Source of the DNA: Bacillota bacterium
Lineage (GTDB): Bacteria > Bacillota > Clostridia > Peptostreptococcales > Anaerovoracaceae
Direction: 5' to 3'
Assembly: GCA_017936025.1 (NCBI GenBank)
Contig: JAGBGL010000072.1
Span: 1-23,449, forward strand
Length of the DNA stretch: 23,449 nt
Shown here: positions 1 to 5,770 of the stretch, piece by piece
Layout of the letters: every line of letters starts with the position of its first letter
Numbering within the stretch: the first letter of the stretch is position 1
Made by a program: the position numbers and the translations under genes
The notes under the pieces: model-generated
Database searches by the model: none
The model's input: the letters and a program-made list of their open reading frames with translations, nothing else
Told to the model about the DNA's origin: nothing

Positions 1-311
1 CCCAGATCACAGGCTCCATCGGCATGCTGCCTTCAGCCTCCCTGGCAGAAGGAAACTTTGGCATGTACGAGCCGGTTCACGGTTCAGCGCCTGACATCGC
101 AGGACAGAATATTGCAAATCCGATGGCAACGATCCTGTCCATCGCAATGATGCTGAGATACACTTTCGGCCTGCTGGAAGAAGCAGACGCTATCGAAGCT
201 GCTGTTAAAAAAGTTCTGGCTGACGGCTACAGAACACCTGACCTTATGGCTAACGGCGGTGAAAAGATCGGCACTAAAGAAGCCGGCGACCTGATCGTTG
301 CAGCGATTTAA
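1..311 (+). CDS. leuB: 3-isopropylmalate dehydrogenase, C-terminal part (5' end outside window)
   Basis: Open frame entering from the left edge (codons in phase from base 3) and ending in TAA at 309-311. The visible residues contain IGMLPSASL and YEPVHGSAPDIAGQNIANP, the hallmark C-terminal segment of isopropylmalate/isocitrate dehydrogenases, followed by the usual helical tail ending GTKEAGDLIVAAI. LeuB oxidises and decarboxylates (2R,3S)-3-isopropylmalate with NAD+ in leucine synthesis in the cytosol. Only about the last 100 residues are in the window. A strong hairpin terminator follows within 12 bases, so this is the end of a leucine operon. Isocitrate or tartrate dehydrogenase are the family alternatives, but the spacing and the SIGMLPSASL motif fit LeuB best. 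Confidence 0.93.
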   Translation, partial: QITGSIGMLPSASLAEGNFGMYEPVHGSAPDIAGQNIANPMATILSIAMMLRYTFGLLEEADAIEAAVKKVLADGYRTPDLMANGGEKIGTKEAGDLIVAAI

Positions 312-322
312 ATTTTTAATGC

Positions 323-352
323 AAAACGCCTTCCTTCCCGGAAGGCGTTTTT
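323..352 (+). terminator. Rho-independent terminator after leuB
   Basis: AAAACGCCTTCC and GGAAGGCGTTTT form a perfect 12-bp stem around a 5-nt loop and end in a run of T. The Shine-Dalgarno of the next gene (AAGGAG, 353-358) begins directly after the T-run, leaving no room for a promoter in between. Confidence 0.9.
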
Positions 353-366
353 AAGGAGCTCACATT

Positions 367-765
367 ATGAAAAAAACTTTATACATAATCCTGGGCTGCT
401 TTTCTCTCGGGATCGGAACTATAGGCGCAGTACTGCCTCTGCTTCCGACAGTGCCTCTGTATCTGCTGGCTGCATTCTGTTTTGCCAGAAGCTCCGAAAG
501 ACTGCATTCCTGGTTCACCAACACAAAAATATACAAAAAAAATCTGGAATCCTACGCCGAGGGCCGCGGTATGACATGGGGAACAAAACTCAGAATAATG
601 ACTTCCGCGTCTATTGTCATGGCCATTGGATTCATAATGATGAAAGACGTTCCTGTAGGCAGGACCGTACTTGCGATCATATGGGTACTGCATGTGCTTT
701 ACTTTACATGCGGTATCAAAACACTTAAAACAGACAAGGAGAATGACCTTGAGTCACATAACTAA
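367..765 (+). CDS. DUF454/YbaN family inner membrane protein
   Basis: A 132-residue protein with about three to four hydrophobic segments. The N-terminal signature GAVLPLLPTVPLYLLAAF followed by CFARSSERLHSWF is the conserved core of the DUF454 (YbaN) membrane family, whose function is not known. ATG at 367 follows AAGGAG (353-358) with 8 nt spacing. Because a terminator ends immediately before its ribosome binding site, expression must come from readthrough of leuB or a promoter within leuB. The gene overlaps the following transporter gene, so the two are probably translated from one mRNA. The family assignment is firm; no role is claimed. Confidence 0.85.
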   Translation: MKKTLYIILGCFSLGIGTIGAVLPLLPTVPLYLLAAFCFARSSERLHSWFTNTKIYKKNLESYAEGRGMTWGTKLRIMTSASIVMAIGFIMMKDVPVGRTVLAIIWVLHVLYFTCGIKTLKTDKENDLESHN

Positions 766-1615
766 CGAACGCAAAGCCATGCTGATGATGGCCGTATGCG
801 CCTGCATGTGGAGTATCGGCGGTATTTTTATAAAACTCGTATCATGGAGCCCTTTCCTGATCGCGGGAGGCAGAAGTCTTCTTGCCGCAGGAGTCATGGC
901 TCTCTTCATGTACAAATCTAAAATCAAACTGAATGTATGCAAGTATTCTGTCGGGGCAGGTGTCTGCCTGCTGGGCGTCCTGATATGCTTCGTGGCGGCC
1001 AACAAGCTGACTACAGCAGCCAACGCGATCATCCTTCAGTACACCGCGCCGATTTTCATACTTATAATCTCTATCCTTTTCCTGCACCATAAGGTACACA
1101 AAAAAGAAGTTTTCACTGTGACGATCACAACGATCGGCATAATATTCTTTTTCTTCGATGAACTTTCTCCCGGAAACATCACCGGAAATATCCTGGCCAT
1201 ACTGGCCGGTCTGTTCCTGGGGATAATGTTCATGATCATAGGTTTCGGCGGCGGAGAGGATGATTCTATACGTCTCAGCGGCATCCTGATCGGTCACATT
1301 CTGACAGCTCTGGCCGGCATTCCTGTCGGGATCCCAATGACTGATTCATTTGCAGCAGGTGAATTCATCTGCATTATCATCCTCGGTATAGTTCAGCTGG
1401 GTATCCCGTATGTTCTGTATGCCCTGGCCTCCAGAGACTGTTCACCTCTGGCCTGCTCACTCATCGGAATGCTGGAACCGATCCTGAATCCTATCTGGGT
1501 GCTGATATTCGACGGTGAAACACCTGGTTTTTACGCACTTATCGGCGGCCTTATCGTAGTTGCCGCTGTGACTGTCTGGTGCGTCATCGGTGAATCGGAA
1601 GAAAATGCATCATAA
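749..1615 (+). CDS. EamA-type (DMT superfamily) transporter, probable TTG start
   Basis: About 288 residues, almost entirely hydrophobic, with a two-fold repeat expected to give ten membrane helices; the first helix carries MWSIGGIFIKL and the second half contains PYVLYALASRDCSPLACSLIGMLEPILNPIW-like features of EamA repeats. These permeases export metabolites or amino acids, but the substrate cannot be read from sequence. I prefer TTG at 749 because AAGGAG (736-741) lies 7 nt upstream of it, whereas the in-frame ATG at 743 is only 1 nt from the same ribosome binding site. The start lies inside the preceding DUF454 gene (17-nt overlap), which indicates translational coupling. Ends in TAA at 1613-1615. 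Confidence 0.85.
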   Translation: MSHITNERKAMLMMAVCACMWSIGGIFIKLVSWSPFLIAGGRSLLAAGVMALFMYKSKIKLNVCKYSVGAGVCLLGVLICFVAANKLTTAANAIILQYTAPIFILIISILFLHHKVHKKEVFTVTITTIGIIFFFFDELSPGNITGNILAILAGLFLGIMFMIIGFGGGEDDSIRLSGILIGHILTALAGIPVGIPMTDSFAAGEFICIIILGIVQLGIPYVLYALASRDCSPLACSLIGMLEPILNPIWVLIFDGETPGFYALIGGLIVVAAVTVWCVIGESEENAS

Positions 1616-1624
1616 AACAACAAC

Positions 1625-1650
1625 GGCGAAAGCAATTGCTTCCGCCTTAT
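1625..1650. terminator. Probable bidirectional terminator between convergent genes
   Basis: GGCGAAAGC and GCTTCCGCC pair (nine positions, one A-C mismatch) around AATT, followed by TTATTTTAT on the + strand and by a T-rich GTTGTTGTTTT on the - strand. It sits in the 36-base gap between the convergent EamA and SMR genes and can serve both. Confidence 0.7.
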
Positions 1651-1651
1651 T

Positions 1652-1966
1652 TTATGCACTTAATCTGAGCCCGATCACTCCTGCCAGGACCATGCCCATG
1701 AACAGCAGCTTTTTCCAGTCTCTGCTCTCTTTGAAAAAGAATATCCCGAAAGTTACAGTAAAAAGCGTCCCGAGTCCTGTCCAGACCGCGTATGCTATTC
1801 CCAGCGGAAGAGTTTTTACCGCCTGTCCCAGCAGAAAAATCCCAAGAGCACTTATAACAAATGTAAGTATCGTATATTTCCTGTTTTTAAACCCGTCAGA
1901 AAGCTTCATGCATACAGTGAAACCGAGTTCACAGAATGAAGCAAGAATCAGCACAATCCACATCAT
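1652..1966 (-). CDS. Small multidrug resistance (SMR) family transporter, second subunit of a pair
   Basis: A 104-residue, four-helix protein. CELGFTVCMKLSDGF in helix 1 carries the SMR-essential membrane glutamate, LPLGIAYAVWTGLGTLFTV is the family's helix 3 signature, and it ends GVIGLRLSA. SMR proteins work as dimers that exchange protons for guanidinium (Gdx/SugE type) or cationic drugs (EmrE type). Its start ATG at 1966 overlaps the stop of the upstream SMR gene (ATGA), as expected for a YkkC/YkkD-like heterodimer. The helix-1 sequence looks closer to SugE/Gdx than to EmrE, but substrate is inference. No guanidine riboswitch was recognised upstream of the pair. Confidence 0.88.
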   Translation of the reverse strand: MMWIVLILASFCELGFTVCMKLSDGFKNRKYTILTFVISALGIFLLGQAVKTLPLGIAYAVWTGLGTLFTVTFGIFFFKESRDWKKLLFMGMVLAGVIGLRLSA

Positions 1967-2322
1967 GATCCTGCACCGCCTTCCTCTCTGCCTTCAACAG
2001 TTTTGAGCCCCACTATGCCGCACAGCAGTACAGCAAGGCATATGAGTTTTACCGGGCCTGCAGATTCTCCGAGGGCAATTATCCCTACAATCGTCGTGCC
2101 TGCGATACCTATTCCCGTGAACACTCCGTATGACATGCCTATCCCGAACTCACGGATACCTCTTTCCAGCAGGAAAAAGCTCGGCAGCAGGAAAATAAAA
2201 GTCAGCACGGCCGGCCAGAATTCTGTGAATCCGTCGGACAGCTTCATGAAATATGCCCACACCAGCTCCAGCAGGCCGGAAACGATCAGGCATATCCAGG
2301 CTATTGTTTTTTCTTTCTTCAT
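1963..2322 (-). CDS. SMR family transporter, first subunit of a pair
   Basis: A 119-residue four-helix SMR protein. GLLELVWAYFMKLSDGF contains the conserved membrane Glu and resembles the SugE/Gdx N-terminus; FGIGMSYGVFTGIGIAGTTIVGI is the helix 3 signature and it ends GIVGLKTVEG. The start at 2322 (MKKEKTIAW) is chosen because GGGAAGG (2327-2333) lies just upstream; the longer open frame to 2373 has no such site. It is translationally coupled to the second SMR gene by a 4-nt ATGA overlap, pointing to an obligate heterodimer. The pair is transcribed divergently from the aromatic operon and shares its control region. Confidence 0.88.
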   Translation of the reverse strand: MKKEKTIAWICLIVSGLLELVWAYFMKLSDGFTEFWPAVLTFIFLLPSFFLLERGIREFGIGMSYGVFTGIGIAGTTIVGIIALGESAGPVKLICLAVLLCGIVGLKTVEGREEGGAGS

Positions 2323-2425
2323 ATTTCCTTCCCATTCAATGATTGTTTGTATTGTTATCTGTCTGCAAAACAACTAAATATAATTTCCATATTGTTAACA
2401 AAAAAATCCGCAATTCATGCAACAA

Positions 2426-2454
2426 TATCTAATATATCATAAAACGTTTGCAAA
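2426..2454 (-). promoter_or_regulatory. Candidate promoter of the SMR pair
   Basis: On the - strand TTTGCA (2454-2449) and TAGATA (2431-2426) are separated by 17 bp, giving a transcript with a roughly 95-nt leader before the ATG at 2322. The -35 hexamer lies inside the CGTTTGCAAACG palindrome, so a protein bound there would block it. Both hexamers are imperfect and the region is AT-rich, so this is tentative. Confidence 0.35.
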
Positions 2455-2456
2455 CG
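2445..2456. promoter_or_regulatory. 12-bp perfect palindrome, possible operator
   Basis: CGTTTGCAAACG is a perfect palindrome overlapping the proposed -35 of the SMR promoter. It is directly followed by a second perfect inverted repeat, GTCTCTCAAGAGAC (2457-2470). The first has the look of a LacI/GalR-type operator half-site arrangement, but no cognate regulator is in the window. Confidence 0.4.
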
Positions 2457-2513
2457 GTCTCTCAAGAGACAATTATTGTTTGCAATTTTCATGAATCCCT
2501 CTCACCTCTACCT

Positions 2514-2527
2514 GTGCACGATGCACG
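2514..2527. promoter_or_regulatory. Putative operator, copy 1 of GTGCAYGATGCACG
   Basis: GTGCACGATGCACG contains the inverted repeat GTGCA-N3-TGCAC (2514-2526). It matches the iorA upstream site (21324-21337) at 13 of 14 bases. It lies about 58 bp upstream of the aro -35 element (2585) and upstream of the divergent SMR genes, so it could act on either. By eye no third copy with N3 spacing occurs in the window. Confidence 0.5.
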
Positions 2528-2584
2528 TTCGTGTATAACCCACAAACATGCAGGTATTTTTTGTGCAGTTCTAACAATTTTCTC

Positions 2585-2613
2585 TTTACACACGTTTGCT
2601 GCAGTGCTAAAAT
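2585..2613 (+). promoter_or_regulatory. Promoter of the aromatic amino acid operon
   Basis: TTTACA (2585-2590) and TAAAAT (2608-2613) are separated by exactly 17 bp, a good sigma-70/sigma-A type promoter. Transcription would start near 2620, about 20 nt before the leader peptide's ATG and well upstream of the attenuator terminator. Confidence 0.75.
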
Positions 2614-2642
2614 AAAACTATCAATGAGAAAGGAAGCATATC

Positions 2643-2732
2643 ATGTTAAACAGAATCTATGCAGCAGAATATTTCTATTTCGGCTTTACATACTTTAACA
2701 GTTGTAAGGTGAATTTTGCTGCAGCGAGATAA
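2643..2732 (+). CDS. Phe/Tyr-rich attenuation leader peptide
   Basis: A 29-codon open frame starting ATG at 2643 and ending TAA at 2730-2732, with the ribosome binding site AAAGGAAG (2629-2636) correctly spaced upstream. Residues 10-18 read YFYFGFTYF, so seven of nine codons (2670-2696) are Phe or Tyr; nine of 29 overall. There is no Trp codon. It lies between a clear promoter and a clear terminator, directly upstream of the operon that makes Phe and Tyr precursors. This is the composition and position of a ribosome-stalling leader peptide such as E. coli PheL, sensing charged tRNA-Phe and tRNA-Tyr. It is not expected to have a function as a free peptide. Direct evidence is sequence composition, position and the matching RNA pairings. 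Confidence 0.88.
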   Translation: MLNRIYAAEYFYFGFTYFNSCKVNFAAAR

Positions 2733-2807
2733 AAGAATTTGTACAGGGCTTCCATTATAACCCTATAGATATTCTCCGCAAGTGAAATTCACCTGCGGAG
2801 TTTTTTT
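2660..2807 (+). promoter_or_regulatory. Ribosome-mediated transcription attenuator (regions 1-4)
   Basis: Region 1 (2660-2670, within the codons just before the Phe/Tyr run) pairs with region 2 (2713-2723) over 11 bp with one G-U. Region 2 read from 2707 (AGGTGAATTT, extending to 2720) pairs with region 3 (2781-2794, containing AAATTCACCT) over 14 bp, 12 Watson-Crick and two G-U: the antiterminator. Regions 3 and 4 form the terminator (2774-2800). The 1:2 and 2:3 helices share bases 2713-2720 and the 2:3 helix consumes the upper part of the terminator, so they exclude one another. A ribosome stalled at 2670-2690 would cover region 1 and free region 2. Low Phe/Tyr therefore gives antitermination; ample Phe/Tyr puts the ribosome over region 2 and permits termination. 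Confidence 0.85.
2774..2807 (+). terminator. Attenuator terminator (regions 3:4)
   Basis: CTCCGCA (2774-2780) pairs with TGCGGAG (2794-2800); inside it GTGAA (2782-2786) pairs with TTCAC (2788-2792), with a single A-C mismatch between the two helices. Seven T follow (2801-2807). It ends 20 bases before the aroF start, and the aroF ribosome binding site GAAGGAG (2814-2820) lies just downstream. Confidence 0.92.
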
Positions 2808-2827
2808 ATTGCAGAAGGAGAAATATC

Positions 2828-3835
2828 ATGATCATCATTTTAAAGGACAATCCCGAAGAAAAACAATTAGATAATCTTACGCAGTGGCTTAAAAGCATGG
2901 ACCTGGACATCCATTTCAGCACAGGTGAAAATACGACAATCATGGGCCTGATCGGCGATACTTCTGTAGTCGATATCGACCTCATCATGGCTCTCGATAT
3001 CGTTCAGGCAGTAAAACGGATCTCCGAACCTTACAAGAATGTAAACCGTAAATTCCATCCTAAAGATACCATCGTGGATATTGCCGGAAATAAAATCGGC
3101 GGAGGAAACTTCCAGATCATCGCAGGTCCATGTTCCGTTGAGTCAAAAGATCAGGTATGCCGGATCGCCCGCGACGTGAAGGCTGCAGGTGCAGGACTGT
3201 ACCGCGGCGGCGCCTTCAAACCAAGAACTTCTCCTTATGCTTTCCAGGGAATGCGCGAAGAAGGCATCAACCTTCTGATGGAAGCAAAGAAAGAATCCGG
3301 CCTCCCTATCGTTACGGAAGTAATGGATATTTCCCACCTCCATCTGTTCGAAGATGTGGATGTGATCCAGGTCGGTGCCCGTAACATGCAGAATTTCGAA
3401 CTGCTTAAAGAACTGGGCAGAATGGATAAACCTGTCCTGCTGAAACGCGGACTTTCCAGCACTCTGAAAGAATTCCTGATGAGTGCCGAATACATAATGG
3501 CCGGCGGAAACGAGAAAGTCATCCTCTGCGAAAGAGGTATCCGCACATTTGAAACAGCAACAAGAAACACACTGGATCTGGCAGCGATCCCGCTTCTCAA
3601 AGAAAAAACTCACCTGCCGGTTATCGTAGACCCGAGTCACGCAACAGGTATCGCAAGCCTCGTAAAACCAATGGCTATGGCGGCGGCGGCTGCCGGGGCT
3701 GACGGACTGATGATAGAGGTCCATAACGACCCTGCACACGCACTGTGTGACGGTGCCCAGTCTCTGACACCTGCGCAGTTTGCAGATGTCGTAAAAGCAG
3801 TCAACTTGATTCTGCCTCATGCATTCAGAGGCTGA
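2828..3835 (+). CDS. aroF: 3-deoxy-7-phosphoheptulonate (DAHP) synthase, class I-beta with N-terminal regulatory domain
   Basis: Condenses phosphoenolpyruvate and erythrose 4-phosphate, the first step of the shikimate pathway. 335 residues. Residues 1 to about 70 form a ferredoxin-like domain typical of the Thermotoga-type enzyme, where it mediates Phe/Tyr feedback inhibition; the catalytic TIM barrel follows. Motifs: GPCSVES from residue 100 (metal Cys102), RGGAFKPRTSPY at 126-137 (PEP binding), LLKRG, CERGIRTFE, and DPSHATG from 268. GAAGGAG precedes ATG 2828 by 7 nt. First structural gene after the attenuator, so the whole operon's entry enzyme is controlled both by transcription attenuation (sequence) and probably by allosteric feedback (family knowledge). 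Feedback specificity is inferred. Confidence 0.96.
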   Translation: MIIILKDNPEEKQLDNLTQWLKSMDLDIHFSTGENTTIMGLIGDTSVVDIDLIMALDIVQAVKRISEPYKNVNRKFHPKDTIVDIAGNKIGGGNFQIIAGPCSVESKDQVCRIARDVKAAGAGLYRGGAFKPRTSPYAFQGMREEGINLLMEAKKESGLPIVTEVMDISHLHLFEDVDVIQVGARNMQNFELLKELGRMDKPVLLKRGLSSTLKEFLMSAEYIMAGGNEKVILCERGIRTFETATRNTLDLAAIPLLKEKTHLPVIVDPSHATGIASLVKPMAMAAAAAGADGLMIEVHNDPAHALCDGAQSLTPAQFADVVKAVNLILPHAFRG

Positions 3836-3860
3836 TCATTCAGTATAGAAGGAGCAGAAA

Positions 3861-4700
3861 ATGAAAATAGCAATCATAGGCCTTGGGCTCATTGGAGGCT
3901 CCATGGCAAAATCAATAAAAGGAAGCACCGATCATACCGTTTACGGATATGACCTGAACGATACTGTAGTTAAGAAAGCTCAGCTGCTGGCAGCAATCGA
4001 TGCACCGCTGACTGATGAGATCCTCGCAGAATGCGATCTTACTATTATCGCTCTATATCCGCAGGCTTCCATAGATTTCGTAACGCAGAAGCAGGACATA
4101 TTCAGAAAAGGTTCTATCGTCCTCGACTGCTGCGGCGTAAAACAGCTTGTCTGCGAAGCCATCGAACCGATCTCCCTCGAAAAAGGCTTCGTTTTCATAG
4201 GCGGCCACCCGATGGCGGGGCTGGAGCACTCCGGCTTCGACCACGCCGTGACCACCCTCTTCCATAATGCTTCCATGATCCTGACTCCAACAAAAGGTAA
4301 TATCCAAGACGTGGAAAAAGTGGTAAAATTATTTACAGCAATAGGATTCACCAACATCCAGGTAGCTACACCGGAAGAACACGATCAGATGATCGCTTTT
4401 ACATCACAGCTGGCACACGTGGTTTCCAGCGCCTATATCAAGAGCCCTGCGGCCCTCAGGCATAACGGCTTCTCTGCGGGAAGCTACCGCGATCTGACAC
4501 GTGTCGCAAAGCTCAACGAAAACATGTGGACGGAACTCTTCCTGGATAACCCTGACTTTCTGGTGAATGAAATAGACGAGATAATCCTGCATCTCACTGA
4601 ATACAGAGATGCTATCAGAGATAATGACAGGGAAGTTCTCCGCGCGCTGCTGAAAGACGGCCGCGAGAAAAAAGCACTGATAGATGGAGAAATATTCTGA
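3861..4700 (+). CDS. tyrA: Prephenate dehydrogenase
   Basis: Oxidatively decarboxylates prephenate to 4-hydroxyphenylpyruvate, the tyrosine branch. 279 residues: an N-terminal Rossmann fold with GLGLIGGS (residues 7-14), GGHPMAGLE around His116 for substrate binding, then the helical dimerisation domain with TSQLAHVVSSAY and the SAGSYRDLTRVA motif. There is no C-terminal ACT domain, unlike Bacillus TyrA, so Tyr feedback through ACT is not expected here. AGAAGGAG precedes ATG 3861. Its TGA stop overlaps the aroB start by one base (TGATG). Placement between aroF and aroB in the common pathway operon fits the leader peptide's sensing of Tyr as well as Phe. Arogenate dehydrogenase activity is an alternative that sequence cannot exclude. 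Confidence 0.94.
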   Translation: MKIAIIGLGLIGGSMAKSIKGSTDHTVYGYDLNDTVVKKAQLLAAIDAPLTDEILAECDLTIIALYPQASIDFVTQKQDIFRKGSIVLDCCGVKQLVCEAIEPISLEKGFVFIGGHPMAGLEHSGFDHAVTTLFHNASMILTPTKGNIQDVEKVVKLFTAIGFTNIQVATPEEHDQMIAFTSQLAHVVSSAYIKSPAALRHNGFSAGSYRDLTRVAKLNENMWTELFLDNPDFLVNEIDEIILHLTEYRDAIRDNDREVLRALLKDGREKKALIDGEIF

Positions 4701-5770
4701 TGAAGAAAATCACAATCAACGCTTCAAGAAAATATGATGTAATCACAGGCCCCGGTCTGATCAGTCAGGCCGGTCAGCTGATCCGCACGGCTCTGAGCGA
4801 TAATGCAAAGACCGTCTGTATAGTTTCAGATGACAACGTATCCCCGCTGTACAGAGCACCGCTGAAGAAGTCTCTCACAGAGGCAGGCTTCAAAGTTGTA
4901 TCGTTTATCTTTCCTCACGGAGAGCCAAACAAAAGTCTGAGCACGGTTTCTCACCTGATGGAATTTCTGGCAGGAAAACAGCTGACACGATCCGACGCAC
5001 TGATTGCTCTCGGCGGAGGTATAACCGGTGACCTGACGGGTTTCGCGGCAGCTTCGTATCTGAGAGGGGTCCGGTTCATCCAGATACCTACAACACTTCT
5101 TGCCGCAGTCGATTCCTCTGTGGGCGGCAAAACCGGTGTCAACCTCAAAGCAGGCAAGAATCTCGCTGGAGCGTTCTGGCAGCCGTCACTGGTTCTGTTC
5201 GACACCGATACGATAAAAACTCTTCCTTACAGCATACTGCTTGACGGCGCAGCAGAAGCCATCAAAGCAGGGATGATCGCAGACCGGAACCTGCTTGACT
5301 ACATAATGCAGGCCGACAGCCTCACTGATCCGGAGGTATTCACAACGCTTTCGGACAGAGCGATCCGCATCAAGCAGGCTGTCGTCGAAGCAGACGAACG
5401 CGATACCGGTGCGCGTCAGCTCCTGAATCTTGGTCATACGATCGGACACGCCATAGAAAAATGCAGTAATTTTGAAATCACTCACGGACATGCTGTTGCC
5501 ATGGGAATGGCCATCATTGCGCGGGCCGCAAAAAATCTCAACTGGTCCCGCGAAGACTGCCTGAGCCCGTTACTGGCTGTCCTCAATAAATATAAATTCC
5601 CGCTCGACTGTCCTTACTCTGCCGCACAGCTTGCCGAAGCGGCACTGAAAGATAAAAAACGCACAGGCGACACGATCACACTCGTTATCCCTGTGGCACC
5701 GGGCGACTGCAGGCTCACACAGATCCCTGTGGAAAAACTTGAAACCTTCATACAGAAAGGCTTAGCATGA
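4700..5770 (+). CDS. aroB: 3-dehydroquinate synthase
   Basis: Converts DAHP to 3-dehydroquinate using NAD+ and a divalent metal. 356 residues, normal length. The NAD-binding segment GGGITGDLTGFAAASYLRG starts at residue 105, IPTTLLAAVDSSVGGKTGVN follows, and the metal ligands are visible as EAIKAGMI (Glu) and LGHTIGHAIE (His246) with a later HGHAVAMGM (third ligand). The ATG overlaps the tyrA stop by one base, so translation is coupled. The stop overlaps aroA by four bases (ATGA). No sign of truncation. Confidence 0.97.
   Translation: MKKITINASRKYDVITGPGLISQAGQLIRTALSDNAKTVCIVSDDNVSPLYRAPLKKSLTEAGFKVVSFIFPHGEPNKSLSTVSHLMEFLAGKQLTRSDALIALGGGITGDLTGFAAASYLRGVRFIQIPTTLLAAVDSSVGGKTGVNLKAGKNLAGAFWQPSLVLFDTDTIKTLPYSILLDGAAEAIKAGMIADRNLLDYIMQADSLTDPEVFTTLSDRAIRIKQAVVEADERDTGARQLLNLGHTIGHAIEKCSNFEITHGHAVAMGMAIIARAAKNLNWSREDCLSPLLAVLNKYKFPLDCPYSAAQLAEAALKDKKRTGDTITLVIPVAPGDCRLTQIPVEKLETFIQKGLA

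Larger units (their letters stand above)
2323..2642. other. 320-base divergent intergenic control region (SMR pair / aromatic operon)
   Basis: AT-rich stretch between the SMR pair (-) and the leader peptide (+). It holds: a candidate - strand promoter (2426-2454); a 12-bp palindrome CGTTTGCAAACG (2445-2456); an adjacent perfect inverted repeat GTCTCTCAAGAGAC (2457-2470); the GTGCACGATGCACG motif also found before iorA (2514-2527); two T-tracts about 21 bp apart (2557-2562 and 2578-2581); and the aro promoter (2585-2613). I see no T-box sequence and no guanidine-I riboswitch core on either strand. Confidence 0.8.

Noticed and set aside
2415..2492. Possible 25-codon - strand gene (starts MKIANNNCLL) with GAGGTGAGAGGG upstream
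   Set aside because: It has a passable ribosome site and loosely resembles the start of a helix-turn-helix protein, but it is too short to judge, has no clear promoter and spans the palindromes; no positive evidence of coding.
2624..2698. Alternative leader frame starting at ATG 2624
   Set aside because: It has no ribosome binding site at the right distance and lacks a run of Phe/Tyr codons; the frame from 2643 has both and overlaps the predicted pairing segments as attenuation requires.
2323..2827. T-box, TRAP site or guanidine-I riboswitch controlling the adjacent operons
   Set aside because: No T-box GGTGGNACCGCG-like sequence, no repeated GAG/UAG triplet series and no guanidine-I core were seen on either strand; the attenuator pairings explain the aro leader.
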